From: Anodontia alba
Lineage: Eukaryota; Mollusca; Bivalvia; Lucinida; Lucinidae
Direction: 5' to 3'
Length of the DNA: 64,000 nt
NCBI GenBank assembly: GCA_964016985.1
Contig: OZ024825.1
Location: 3,407,501 to 3,471,500, forward strand
The translations under genes and the position numbers were made by a program. This document shows, piece by piece, positions 1 through 10,617 of the stretch; within the stretch, counting starts at the first letter, position 1; each line of letters begins with the position of its first letter. Below the pieces are notes generated by a model. The model was given only the letters and a program-made list of their open reading frames with translations, did not search any database and was not told where the DNA came from.

Positions 1-90
1 AAACTGTTAATTTGACCTTTCCTATATAATGTTTTTGTTTTTTGTTTTTTACTTTTTATTTTGATGCAAAAAACACTTTCACAATGCGAA

Positions 91-370
91 TGTTAGTCTT
101 GCTAGTCTTACTCTTTGTTGCTTTGTGGTTTATTCTACGAGGCGATTTGTTGTATGTCTTTCCGTGTGTCATTTTGTTCTTGTGTTTTTCAGTCCTTTTA
201 GTATTGCGATTACTTCGCTTGGGGAAGAGAGAGCTAATCTTAGTGCTTTTCGTACGTTTGTTCGATTTATGGTTGTTTGGATTTGTCGGTTTCCTCTTTC
301 TCTTGGGGTCTGGGAAGGGCTGCGGTTTGTGATTGTGGCACTCCCTGGACTTTTCTCCTACCTTTTTTTT
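91..370 (+). mobile_element. Family A retroelement, 5'-truncated copy
   Basis: This is one of about 17 copies of a repeat that always keeps the same 3' end (GGGCTGCGGTTTGTGATTGT, then GGACTTTTCTC-TACC followed by T residues) and stops at a different place at its 5' end. That is the usual mark of target-primed reverse transcription. This copy starts inside the segment GTTAGTCTTACTCTTTGTTG. The hydrophobic open frames across it recur in every copy in several frames and are not genes. Confidence 0.85.
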
Positions 371-430
371 GTTATATATAAGTACTACTTACCCATACAT
401 CATACGGCGTTTCCGCCGCCCAGAATTTCG

Positions 431-968
431 ACCTAAGGCCATGTCTGGAGAAAGACTATTGGTAGAACTTGGAGACACTTGAGAGAGTTGAGCCTCTCGT
501 CGATGAGGTAAAGGCTTTTTTAGGTGTTGAGCAGTGCTATCCTGCAATAAATTACATTTTTGTACTATCCCATCTTAACAGAACAGTAGCAAACATCATA
601 AAAAGTGTACATGAGATAGCTGTTACAGACAATATAGTTTTGTCATTCTCATAAGAATATACATTTGCATTCTTGTAATTCTTAAACATTTCTTAAATGA
701 TGGTTTTGTCGAATTCACAAACGAAAGGGACAAAATATTCATCCTTAGAACTTGACAAACAGCTCTGAAATGAATACAATGCAAATCCAGATCAGACGCT
801 ATAAAACGGGGCGTGTGATAATATTTTACACAGTTTGCCATTCAATCAGTAGCATTTTAGACACGTTTTACGACAAGTATGGGAAGGCGTTAAGGTAGTC
901 CCATATTCAGGATTAATACCGTGCTACAGATCAATAGAAGGGAAAGTATGCGGTATGTAGGTTATTTG
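431..968. other. Unassigned stretch with one weak open frame
   Basis: No recognised gene or repeat. An open frame at about 469-654 (+) reads LERVEPLVDEVKAFLGVEQC and on to HLNRTVANIIKSVHEIA. Its composition looks protein-like, but it starts without ATG and I cannot place it. It may be a fragment of a decayed element or a lone exon. Confidence 0.3.
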
Positions 969-1796
969 AAAAAAAAGGTAAAAGGAAAAGTCCAGGGAGT
1001 GCCACAATCACAAACCGCAGCCCTTCCCAGACACTAAGAGGAAGAGGAAACCGACAAATCCAAACAAGCACAAATCGAACAAACGTACGAAAAGCACTAA
1101 GATTAGCTCTCTCTTCTCCAAGCGAGGTAATCGCAATGCTAAAACGACTGAAAAACACAAGAACAAATTGACACAAGATAAGACATAGAACAAATCGCCT
1201 CGTAGAATAAACCACAAAGCAACAAAGAGTAAGACCAACACCGAGACAACCGCCTTAGAACGGTCAGTAGAGTAAACCACCGGAGGCTTTAAAGCACTTT
1301 TACAGCTAGCCACCCTGGGTCCCGGTGCTACTCCCAATACAGGAATACATAAAAATTCGGTTCGCATAAAGGCTCCCAACTCAGTCAATGCATCAAAGCG
1401 AAAACATAGAAATCAAATTAATCACTATAATAAACAAAGACGAGCACTCATGGTTAATTCTACTCTATGCCAGAGAAAATGAAAACCAATAGTTGAACCA
1501 AGGCGGGCCAATCCAAAGACATATCGTCAAGCCCCAACCCACTGCTTAAAGTTTTACGAAGAGCCCGTCATTGAGTCTGAGGACCGAACCGCCGTCATGC
1601 AATTGAATAGTGACGTATAGCCATCAACAATGATTGGGTTGATAACTAGGCATGCAGTCTGCCGCATAATATCCAGGCTATAGTCAATTCTTTTATAACG
1701 GTTATTAAGTTTTCTGTATTGCTCCAAAAAGTTAGATTTACCGACAATTTTTCTAAATCTGTACACTAAGTCACCGTAAAATTCTGGAAAGCAACT
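969..1796 (-). mobile_element. Family A copy reaching into its RT end
   Basis: On the minus strand the element runs from an RT C-terminal remnant at about 1790-1560 (FYGDLVYRFRKIVGKSNF, then MRQTACLVINPIIVDG) through the long 3' region to the T-tail at about 969. This and the copy at 2455-3610 tie the RT remnant to the repeat. Another family A copy abuts or interrupts it at 1797. Confidence 0.85.
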
Positions 1797-1929
1797 AAAG
1801 AAAGGTAAGAGAAAAGTCCAGGAAGTGCCACAATCACAAACCGCAGCCATTCCCAGACACCAAGAGGAACAGGAAACAGACAAAACCAAACAAGCGCAAA
1901 TCGAACAAACGTATGAAAAACACTAAGGT
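1797..1929 (-). mobile_element. Family A short copy joined to the previous one
   Basis: About 130 bp of the family 3' end on the minus strand, from the T-tail (AAAGAAAGGTAAGAG) to a truncation point inside CACTAAGGTT. Its tail sits exactly where the RT frame of the neighbouring copy stops, which suggests nesting. Confidence 0.75.
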
Positions 1930-2454
1930 TAAAAACGCCGTTTCAATGGACTGGTTTCAGGCTGCTGATAAGCATAATGAGTTACTTTTTACTTCAGTAG
2001 TACATTTTGTTCTAAGACAAGTGTAATGTTCTTTTCGGTTGCAGATAAAACGCTTTATTTTTTGTTTCTAAATATATTCTACTATCACATAAAGAATACA
2101 TTCAGAAACAAAAAAAAATGTGTTTTATTTGCAACCAATAAGAAAATTACATTATGTATATTCTGAGAACACTAATCAGACTCCAGAAGATATCTGTGAT
2201 ATTGTAAGAACCAAATGAGTGCAGGCTGGCCAGTGTTTAAACCAGATGCACTTATTATGAGATATATTATCTCGCATTGTGGCTCAAAAACAATAGTTTC
2301 CTAGCAACAGGGAAACCGCTAAAATGTAGCTGCAAAGTCAGAAATGTACCTTCAGACATGTGTGCCCAGGGAAGATTCGCGCAGTCTGAACTGAATCTTC
2401 TCTGAGTGCATTTTCCATAGCCAATGATACAAAGTTTCTCCATGCAGACAATAA
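1930..2454. other. Gene-free stretch with a degenerate hairpin MITE
   Basis: AT-rich DNA without a supported gene. At 2355-2412 it holds a worn copy of the hairpin family seen at 8940 and 43380 (GTGCCCAGGGAAGATTC pairing with GAATCTTCTCTGAGTGC). Confidence 0.4.
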
Positions 2455-3610
2455 AGACTTTATTAAATATTGACAATATTTGCTTTGACCGAATGGTGGA
2501 CCGGATATACCCTACAGAACTCCAATTAAATAGAGCAAATTCTTCCGATACCGAGGCACCATTTTTGGATTTGAATCTATGTATATCTAATGGTACAATT
2601 TCCACCAACATTTATGATAAACGGGACGATTTTGATTTTGATATAGTCAATTTCCCTTTTCTGCATGGCGATGTCCCCCGGCGTACCTCATATGGGGCAT
2701 ACATATCTCAACTTATAAGATTTCTCAGAGCTTCTTCAAATCTTAATGACTTTAACTACCGTAATAAAGCCCTAACTGCCAAACTTCTTAGGCAGGGCTA
2801 TCGTTATTTTAAACTTTGTAAGGGCGTTTTCGAAATATTATCGCAGACACAGTGCCTTGTTAGAAAAATATAGCGTCAGTCTGAAAACACTTCTGCAACA
2901 AGGTTTATATAATTTTACGGTGACTTAGTGTACATATTTAAAAAATTGCAGGTAAATCTAACTTTTCGGAGCAATTCGGAAAACTTATTAACCGTTATAA
3001 AAGAATTGGCTATAGCCTGTGGGTTGGTATTAACCAGTGGGTTGGGGTTTGACGATATGTCTGGCTTGGCTCGCCGTGGTTCAACTATTGGTTTTCATCT
3101 ACTCTGGCATACAGTAGAATTAGCCATGAATACTCGTCTTTGTTTATTATAGTGATTAATTTGATTTTTATGTTTTCGCTTTGATGCGTTGACTGAGTTG
3201 GGAGCCTTTATGCGAACCGAATTTTTATGTATTTCTGTATTAAGCGTAGCATCGGGACCCAGGGTGAAGTTAGCTAGCTGTAAAAGTGCTTTTAATCCCC
3301 CGGTGGTTTGCTCTACCGACCGTTCTAAGGCAGTGGTCCCGGTGTTAGTCTTACTCTTTGTTGCTTTGTGGTTTATTCTACGAGGCGATTTGTTGTATGT
3401 CTTTCCGTGTGTCATTTTGTTCTTGTGTTTTTCAGTCCTTTTAGTATTGCGATTACCTCGCTTGGGGAAAAGAGTGCTAATCTTAGTGCTTTTCGTACGT
3501 TTTTCGGTTTATGCTTGTTTAGATTTGTCGGTTTCCTCTTCCTCTTGGGTTCTGGGAAGGGCTGCGGTTTGTGATTGTGGCACTCCCTGGACTTTTCTCT
3601 TACCTTTTTT
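2455..3610 (+). mobile_element. Family A, longest plus-strand copy
   Basis: The copy starts in an RT C-terminal remnant (see 2461-2870), passes a worn stretch with a deletion of about 150 bp near 3008, then runs through the whole 3' region to GGACTTTTCTCTTACC plus T residues at 3610. It shows that the RT and the abundant 3' fragments belong to one element read in the same direction. Confidence 0.85.
2461..2870 (+). pseudogene. Reverse transcriptase C-terminal fragment
   Basis: The frame shows MVDRIYPTELQLNRANSSDT, APFLDLNLCIS, IYDKRDDFDFDIVNFPFLHG and YGAYISQLIRF. These are the palm-to-thumb motifs of an RT type common in invertebrate genomes, with FLDL and YDKRDDF following the missing catalytic (Y)xDD. 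The lineage is uncertain; the FLD...LYDKRD layout recalls Penelope-like RTs (FLDV...VYRKPT), but no endonuclease domain is visible. The frame breaks at about 2872. It is a dead fragment of the family A element. Confidence 0.75.
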
Positions 3611-3815
3611 ATCAGACCGCGCGAATTTGCAGGCTGATTTGAGTCTTCGATCGGCGCACATGTCAAAGGTTGCTGATTAAGATGACATGCGCTGTGAATT
3701 GGATTATAGTGAGGGAGAGGCGCGCAGTCAACCTCATTCTCTCATACTGACCTAGCTAGATCCAGAGGCAAGACAGTGTCAGGACATCTGGAGCAAAGCC
3801 CGGATGCTAGGTCCA

Positions 3816-5163
3816 AATTCATAGCAATGGTGCGGCAGTTCCATGGTGGTATGCTTGCAAGGGTCCAAAATGATGGCGAGTTTTCTGATCATTTCCTGTG
3901 ACAAATGGAGATAAGCAAGCCTGTGTGCTAGCTTCAACACTGTTCAGCATGATGTTTTCTTCCATGCTTATAGATGCTTTCCAGGATGGTGACAATAGTA
4001 TACCTATTAGGTATTGCTTTGATGGGAAATTTTTCAACCTAAGGTTGCAAGCTAAATCTAAGGTGCAGACAGGTGCTACTACGAGTTCCTCTTTGCTGAT
4101 GACATGGCAAAGGGTACTCCAAAAGAAGAGAAAATGCAAACAGGTGTGGATCAAGTATCTGATTCATGTAACAGCTATGATCTCACAATCAGCATCAAAA
4201 GGTCTGAGGTAGTATATCAGCCAGCACCTGGAAAGCCTTACAAGGAGCCTACCATCACAGTGAAAGGTCAACGACTGCAAGTGGTAGACAAGTTCACCTA
4301 CCTTGGAAGCACATTGTCTAGAGTTGTGCACATTGAAGATGAAGTCAATGCTAGAATTGCCAAAGCTAGTGCAGCATTTGGCCGGCTACGTGGAAGTATT
4401 TGGGACCGAAGTGGAATCAGGCTTGACACAAAGCTGAAAGTATATAGATCGGTAGTGCTGCCAACACTATTATACGCATGCGAAACTTGGACAGTTTACC
4501 AACGGCGTGCCAAAAGACTTAACCACTTCCATACAAGCTGTCTTAGAAAACTTCTAAAGATCAAGTGGCAAGACAGAATTCAAGACACAGAAGTCCTGAA
4601 AAGGGCAGGGATGCAGAGTATACATACTCTTCTCAAATTGGCACAGTTAAGATGGATAGGCCATGTTACCAGAATGCCTGATGCACGTTTGCCAAAGAAA
4701 ATCCTCTATGGAGAACTTCAGGGGTCTGGGAAGGGCTGCGGTTTGTGATTGTGGCAATCCCTGGACTTTTCTCTTACCAGTTTTTTTTCAAGTAGAAAAA
4801 CGCTCCCATGGTGGTCAGAAGAAGCGACACAAGGATACCCTCAAATCCTCCCTTAAAGACTTCAACATACCAATAGAGTTATGGGAACAGATTGCACAAG
4901 ACCGTACAAAGTTGCAAGGCCTCATAAAAAGGGAAGCTGGTGAATACGTAGCAAAAAGAATCAGCGAAGCCGAGCAGAAACGTGCACAGCGGAAAGCCAG
5001 AGCTAAGGCATCACCAACAGAGCTTTCGTCCGCAGACCTCTCTTGTTCTATCTGCAACAGGCAGTTTAGAGCTAAGATTGGTCTAATCAGCCATCTTAGA
5101 ACACACAAATAATAACACATCACACAGTTGATTAGGATTGGTCATTGTCAGTAATGACAGACG
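3816..5163 (+). mobile_element. APE-type LINE, 5'-truncated copy 1
   Basis: The copy starts in the RT domain (FIAMVRQF region, then a decayed form of the TNGVKQGCVLA motif), has lost the region around the FADD box, and continues through YLGSTLSRVVHIEDEVNA and LLYACETWTVYQRRAKRLNH. It ends in a C2H2 zinc finger (CSICNRQFRAKIGLISH) at about 5045-5109. The 3' end after the stop is GTCAGTAATGACAGAC, a small inverted repeat shared with copy 2. Frameshifts and a family A insertion at 4722-4790 make it inactive. The clade (RTE/CR1-like) is not settled. Confidence 0.85.
4722..4790 (+). mobile_element. Family A minimal copy inside the LINE
   Basis: About 69 bp of only the family 3' end, inserted between GAGAACTTCA and AGTAGAAAAACGC of the LINE. 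The other LINE copy is uninterrupted here. TTCA is present on both sides and would be a 4-bp target duplication. Confidence 0.85.
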
Positions 5164-5410
5164 AATAATTATGTCAAAGGTACATTTCCTCACGACGAAG
5201 CTCATTTAAACATGTGTAAGGAATTATACTCTTTATGTATATCACAATATGAAATCAAATTGCAGTCGTCTACAGAGAGGAGAAGCTGCAGGATTAGGGT
5301 GCTGCTAACAGGAAGTGGACAACAAAACATCTAGTTCTGTCTGTTCCGATTGCATAAGTGTATTTGCTATTTTTAAAACAAACACTTTTTTTAATAAAAA
5401 AAAAAATCTA

Positions 5411-5645
5411 GGCCCAGTTGTTCAAAGCATCGTTAGCTTTACGAGCTCGTTGGTGGTCAAAATGTTAACTGTTCTAGTAAGTGCAATAACTAATTCACAT
5501 GTATTTGTACTGAAAAAATGTGAGCAAATGCAAAAGCTACTCACATTTTTCAGCAAACAATATTAGCGTATATGCCATATTTAATGATCAAAGTTTTAAC
5601 AATACGTTAACTCACGACATCGTTAGTTTTGAACAACTGTGCCCT
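5411..5645. mobile_element. Family K MITE, copy 1
   Basis: Terminal inverted repeats GGCCCAGTTGTTCAAA and TTTTGAACAACTGTGCCC, with an internal hairpin (TGTGAGCAAATGCAAAAGCT ... CTCACATTTT). Length is about 235 bp with no coding capacity. A second copy lies at 60651-61330. No target duplication is clear. Confidence 0.75.
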
Positions 5646-6178
5646 GCAAAATAAGGATTATAGTACACAGATCTCCCATGGCATCGGATAAGGGTTTAAG
5701 GATATGAAATGACAACACAAAACAATAGAGATCAAAATAAACGAATAGAGAATGACAAAACGATTAGGAACTGAAACAGAAATACTCCCTTATGATGCTG
5801 ATGGTTGGGGTGGGGCTCAAACTTGCTTTTGTTTTATATCCAGAGCTAGCCCTTAATCCTGATACAATTCCTACTACATATAATTGCTTAGTACGCGTAG
5901 GAGTTCCCTAACTTATCAACTTAGAGAAACAACAACAACATATAAACTATGTTCTCAATACTATGATGTAATTACGTAACATCTAAAATATAGGCCGTTT
6001 GTGCTGACAAAAAAAATTATTGTTGTTCACATTGGTTTCTGAGAAAGTATGTGTACATAATTGATCAATTCAGAATAAAGGGCATTATTTGGAATGATGC
6101 TTCACAAATTTACAAGTATTACATTTGATTACAATACTGGGTGGAACAATAAAAATAGAGAAATGTTTTGTGAAATAC
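5646..6178. other. RIM intron, no feature seen
   Basis: AT-rich non-coding DNA downstream of the last visible RIM exon. No repeat or further exon was recognised. Confidence 0.4.
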
Positions 6179-6234
6179 CTTATCTGACTTAGAGTCCTCT
6201 GCCCGGTAATTTCAAGCATTGTAAGATTACCTAC

Positions 6235-6866
6235 CTTTCCCTCGCTGACTTGATATGAAGAGGTGTTGGACGGAGAAGGATGATATCTGTGTGAACCAAA
6301 TGGGTGGCTGCTAGGGTAATCACTTTGTCCTGGCGATTTCTTATCCGAAATAACACTAGATGAACTGCTATGATAAAAAGTTTTTTCACTATCTACCCTA
6401 CTAAGTAAGCCATTTTTGTCACTATTTGATCTTCTGTGGAACTCCTCACGACATAAGTCGCGCAAACGTGGGTCCGACTGCGTCCTAGAAATTCCTTCAT
6501 ATCGTCTGATATCCTTAATAGCGCGCGTTGGAAATACTCCTTTATCGGGAGACACGTCCGCTTGGAGTCTATGTTTAAATGAGCTTTCGTCGTATAAAGG
6601 CACATCTTTACTTTTACTTTTGATAGTTGCTTGTCTAGAATCTCTGCCTCGTGCTCTATTCACATTGTCTCTGAATCTCCTACCTTTATAGGAGTCTCTA
6701 GAACTTGACCGTTTTTGATTGTTTGCTTTTGAATCTAAGTCACTTGAAGCCCAATTGTCTGTTGAGGATTCTCGCTCAGCACTCTCTCCATAAATAGCAC
6801 CATCAGACATATCATTTATTCGATCAGAATCCGTACCGCCGTCAATTAACCAATCAGCCTCTTTTT
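6235..6866 (-). CDS. RIM: RIM, large disordered linker exon
   Basis: The open frame reads EADWLIDGGTDSDRINDMSD, then about 190 Ser/Arg/Asp-rich residues, including RTQSDPRLRDLC, and ends SYQVSEGK before AAG|GTAGGT at 6234. A second possible donor is ATAAG|GTATTT at 6178, which would add 18-19 residues (NLTMLEITGQ...). The first AG after the pyrimidine tract puts the start at 6866, but then a phase-0 join from exon 4 hits a stop. An AG eight bases further in (start 6858, GAG|GCT) restores the frame and gives 208 whole codons. Alternatively a small exon lies between 6866 and 12850. No domain is recognised; the PDZ domain expected next should lie to the left, outside the window. Confidence 0.78.
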
Positions 6867-6970
6867 CTGTAAAAAAATCAAGAAAAAGTTTTTGAACATT
6901 TTATATTCCTCTTTATTTACAAAATTAATAAGTAAGGAAAGCAAAAAACGAATACAAGATATTTAATTAA

Positions 6971-7174
6971 CTCTTTCTCTGCCACAGGCGATTATAATAG
7001 ACTTTTGCAAACAGCATAGATCCAGATGAGACGGCTCAATGAGCCGTCTCATCTGGATCTACGCTGTTTGACATACAGTTTTTCAACTTTACCTATAAAC
7101 GTCTTTCCAAACGATAGTTTGTTAAAATAAAAAAGCAGACGACAAATGTCGTCTGAAATTTGGCACCGAAAGAG
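6971..7174. mobile_element. TTAA MITE (family G)
   Basis: Left flank TTAA followed by CTCTTTCTCTGCCAC; right end GGCACCGAAAGAG followed by ATAA (mutated TTAA). The centre is a near-perfect hairpin (GCAAACAGCATAGATCC, GATGAGACGGCTC, GAGCCGTCTCATC, GGATCTACGCTGTTTG). A TTAA target and CYCTT ends fit piggyBac-derived MITEs. It lies about 105 nt upstream of the acceptor of the large RIM exon. Confidence 0.75.
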
Positions 7175-7559
7175 ATAAAAAAAAACAAACTACAAACTCA
7201 CAATGCGTCTTTCATGAGGAGGTATCTGATGACAACGGTGTTCCAAAACACTCCAAAGCAGAGATCCAAAACAATTCCGAATTCAAAGTTGTGAATTTCG
7301 ATGTAGGGATTCAAGACAATTCTTTTGTTTGAAGATGAAATACTCTTACTAATATTGATGCATGAAACAGTATGGTATTTATCTTAAATATTTGGACAAT
7401 GCTTGCCTGAGCAGACAGTTCATTGCTATTGACAGTTTAATTAGGTTGTCAATCGGTCAGCATCATTTAATTAATCACAATGTGGCCAAATCTTTAGCAG
7501 TTTAGGCCTGGATATTTAGAAATAATACGATGCATTGGGTCTTATCGGTATCCGTTTGA
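7175..7559. other. RIM intron, no feature seen
   Basis: No gene or clear repeat was recognised. Confidence 0.35.
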
Positions 7560-7764
7560 AATTTGTTTATGTCTTACCTCGTGTTATTTTGTTCTTGTGT
7601 TTTTCAGTCCTTTTAGCATTGCGATTACTTCACTTGGGGAAGAGAGAGCTTTTCGTACGTTTGTTCGATTTGCGCTTCTTTGGTTTTATCTGTTTCCTCT
7701 TCCTCTTGGTGTCTGGGAAGGGCTGCGGTTTGTGATTGTGGCACTCTCTGGACTTTTCTCCTAC
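7560..7764 (+). mobile_element. Family A copy
   Basis: About 205 bp of the 3' part of the repeat, starting in ATGTCTTACCTCGTG and ending GGACTTTTCTCCTAC without a clear T-tail. It is more diverged than most copies, with a short deletion near 7650. Confidence 0.75.
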
Positions 7765-7898
7765 AATTGTTAATGTAATGGACACCAAAATCTTACAAGC
7801 TGCAGAAAGTTCCATATGTGGAAACGGAAAATGTCGGCAACGCAGGCTTATTATATCTTTAGCTTTCCGCTTAGAGAATAGCTTTACCCTGTAGAAAA

Positions 7899-8172
7899 CA
7901 TCACGAATACATGCCTTTATAATTTTGACCCCCTTAAACCTTACTTTTATATAGTATACTGTCGTATACAGGGGTATAAATTATTTTTCTTATTTCTGCT
8001 CAAAACATAGACTGTGAGGACTCGTTAGAACCGCCTTACCGAGGCTGTTCTAACGAGCTCCCACAATCTATGATTTGAGCAGAAATATGGAAAATATCAG
8101 AGTTTTATCTGAAAATGTTCAGTTTCTAGAGGTGAAATTTTCTATATATTTGAATAGGCGTGTTTTCGGGAT
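7899..8172. mobile_element. Family B foldback MITE
   Basis: Ends CATCACGAATACATGCCT and AATAGGCGTGTTTTCGGGAT. Family B is about 280 bp with ends CAT[T/C]ACGAAAACA[C/T]GCCTAT, a GGGGTTTAC sub-hairpin on one side, a GAAAATTTTCAG sub-hairpin on the other, and a central hairpin of roughly 50-bp arms. This copy's central stem (CCGCCTTACCGAGGCTGT) has lost some pairing. Confidence 0.85.
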
Positions 8173-8242
8173 TATATCCATAAATAGCAAATATTTGTCT
8201 GCGTACGTACCAATGCTCTAGGACTGCTGTGTGCGTGCAACA

Positions 8243-8760
8243 CATTACGAAAACAAGCCTATTCAAATATATTGAAAATTTCACCGCCAGATAAAAAAAA
8301 AACACTGATATTTTTTCATATTTCTGCTCAGAAAAAATGTAATAGAAAAGTCCAGGGAGAGCCATAATCACAAACCGCAGCCCTTCCCAGACATCAAGAG
8401 GAAGAGAAAACCGTTAAATCCAAAGAAGCACAAATCGATCAATTGTACGAAAAGCACTAAGCGAGGTGATCGCAATGCTAAAAGGACTGAAAAAACACAA
8501 GAACAAAATGGCACAAGGTAAGACATACAACAAATCGCCTCGCAGAGTAAACCACAAAGCAACAAAGAGTAAGACTAACACCGGGACCACCGCCTTAGAA
8601 CGGTCAAAACCGCCTCGTCGAGGCGGCTCTTACAAGTACCCACAATCTATGTTTTTAAGCAGAAATAAGAAAAATAATGTTTACCCTGTAAACCCCAGTT
8701 TTAGTATATAAAATGTGGGGTTTAAGGGAGTCAAAAGTATATAGGTATGTTTTCGTGATG
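8243..8760. mobile_element. Family B MITE split by family A
   Basis: The left third (8243-8331) and right half (8607-8760) are family B with intact termini. Between them sits a family A copy, and about 28 bp of the central stem is missing at the junction. The B copy is therefore older than the A insertion. Confidence 0.85.
8332..8606 (-). mobile_element. Family A copy nested in family B
   Basis: Minus-strand family A, from a degenerate tail (AAAAAATGTAATAGAAAAG) to a truncation after GAACGGTCA. A residues flank both sides, so a short duplication cannot be told from the tail. Confidence 0.85.
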
Positions 8761-8929
8761 AAGGGAATTTTCTAATTGGACGCTTCATATGCTTGTACAT
8801 ACATGAGATACTGTAATTCAGTCTGTGGAAAGCTAAACTAAACGTGCAGTGATCTGCGGCAGTTTTCTTTTCGATAGCACTGTTCGGGTCCTCTTTTCCG
8901 CAAAAAGGTCTGATTGGACAATATGGAAG

Positions 8930-9045
8930 CGCATATGAAAACTTACCTTTGGGCATGTGCGCCCAGCGAAGATTTAGGTCAGTTTGTACAACGCGCAGTC
9001 TAATTAGACTCTTTACTGGGCGTATTTTAGGTAGCCGAGCATGCA
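8930..9045. repeat. Hairpin MITE fragment (family L)
   Basis: Paired segments GTGCGCCCAGCGAAGATT and AGTCTAATTAGACTCTTTACTGGGCGC form a worn foldback. Family L cores (CCCAGCGAAGATTCAGATCAG with its complement) recur at 42490, 43380, 47880, 39000, 39120 and 21260. Confidence 0.55.
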
Positions 9046-9308
9046 ATGGACTTTATGCGGACTACGAAGACTCTGATAAGACTGTGCGGATGTGGCTAAT
9101 ATAGTTCATATCCTACAAAATGCCGCGCGTTGTATCTGTATTGAATATTTGTATTTAAACAATGTGAGTGGCTTCTTATCGTAAAAAAATTGTACCTGAT
9201 GAAACAGAGCTAGTCCGACTCCTTTCTCTTCGCCGACATTTTCTGTTGTGACGCTGTTTCCGACATAGTTGTCTCTCTCTTTGAAACTATAAGGTAATAA
9301 AATACAAA

Positions 9309-9592
9309 AAACCCTCTTTATACCGACACGCAATACAACGACAAAATTCGTTATAATGACAATTTGACTGTCACGAAAACTTAGCTTAAGAGGTAACAAT
9401 CAGTCAAAAATGTGCAAGAATATTGTATCCATTGCTTGAAAGAAACAGACGTTTTGGATGAGGAAATAAGAACAAAACAGGACCTTTCTTGCATATCAAT
9501 CTGTTTATTAAGTATTCTGTATAACAGCAAATTCATTATAATGGCAACATTTTTGGGAACACATGCTGTCGTTGTAACGAGGGTTCATTGGA
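9309..9592. mobile_element. Family F MITE, degenerate copy
   Basis: The left end CCCTCTTTATACCGACACGC and right end GTCGTTGTAACGAGGGTTCA match, inverted and worn, the ends of the copy at 10344-10617. The outermost CAGT bases are lost. Confidence 0.6.
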
Positions 9593-9607
9593 AAATCTAA
9601 AATGAAT

Positions 9608-9634
9608 ACAAAAAAAAAAAAAAAAAAAAAAAAA
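9608..9634. repeat. Poly-A tract
   Basis: An uninterrupted A run in the intron. No element it might terminate was recognised. Confidence 0.9.
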
Positions 9635-9807
9635 TCGGAGATTCGATTTTGTTAAGTCTTTTCATATGCAGCGGTGTAGTTTGCGAGGCTGCATACTAGC
9701 CCTACCTCCTCTCCACAACCAACACACACCAGCACCGGCTTTAGCGGTACTAGATTTTCAAAGTAATAAGAATCAATGATCCTGAAGAAAATGAAAGAAT
9801 TTTGCCG

Positions 9808-9848
9808 GACTCGGTAGGACGCGCATCCAACTGAGCCACCGAGGATGA
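9808..9848 (-). repeat. tRNA-like SINE head fragment
   Basis: On the minus strand GGTGGCTCAGTTGGATGCGC contains a good polymerase III A box (TGGCTCAGTTGG). No B box follows. It is a SINE remnant, not a tRNA. Confidence 0.45.
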
Positions 9849-10006
9849 GAAGAGAAATACTTAAACTTTAAAGGGAGTCAACTATGTCAAAATCGTTTTG
9901 CATCCCTTCTAAAATTGGGTGGATTCATAAAAAAAAATAATTTGCTTCCAAGGGGATCGAACTATTTACTTTAGGATCAGACCCTTAGGAAGTGAATAGG
10001 AAGTCA

Positions 10007-10037
<31 letters not shown>
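10007..10037. repeat. Poly-A tract
   Basis: An A run of about 30 bases; it produces the poly-Phe reading on the other strand. Confidence 0.9.
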
Positions 10038-10039
<2 letters not shown>

Positions 10040-10249
10040 TCTCCCTTGAAATAGTAGATGAAAACTTACCGAGTGTATCAACATAACGCTGATGACGAGA
10101 CCATTTATTTACGGTAAAAAGAATAAAACGTACATTTTGTATAATCAGTGCGCAAAGCGGAAAAAATGACACTTTTGCCATATGCAAATGCCATACGAGG
10201 ACAACGAAGGCTTGCATATTCACGAAGTCATTTAAAGGGTTTCCTTGGA

Positions 10250-10252
<3 letters not shown>

Positions 10253-10343
<91 letters not shown>
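10253..10343. repeat. (TA)n microsatellite
   Basis: About 45 uninterrupted TA units. A family F element begins at the first base after the run and used TA as its target. Confidence 0.97.
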
Positions 10344-10346
<3 letters not shown>

Positions 10347-10617
10347 TGAACACTCGTTACAACGACATCCATTATAATGAATTTGCTGTTCTAAAGAATC
10401 CTTAATGGCCTTGCTTTATTCTTATGTCCTCATAGAACATATGTTTTGGATAATTGTTAGAATCGCCTCTCTGAGGAGATTCTAATAAATATCCAAAACA
10501 TATGTTGCATAATTTCACATTAACCGTCACCTCTTGAGCGAATGTTTCGTGACATTCAAATTGTCATAATAATGAATTTGTCGTTGTATCGTGTGTCGGT
10601 ATAAAGAGGATTGACTG
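10344..10617. mobile_element. Family F MITE, pogo/Tigger-like ends
   Basis: TA, then CAGTGAACACTCGTTACAAC; the other end is TACCG-free TATAAAGAGGATTGACTG followed by TA. CAGT termini with TA duplication are the pogo/Tigger signature. The centre carries the hairpin GTTAGAATCGCCTC...GAGGAGATTCTAA inside ACATATGTTTTGGAT and its complement, related to the centres of families B, C and D. Confidence 0.75.
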
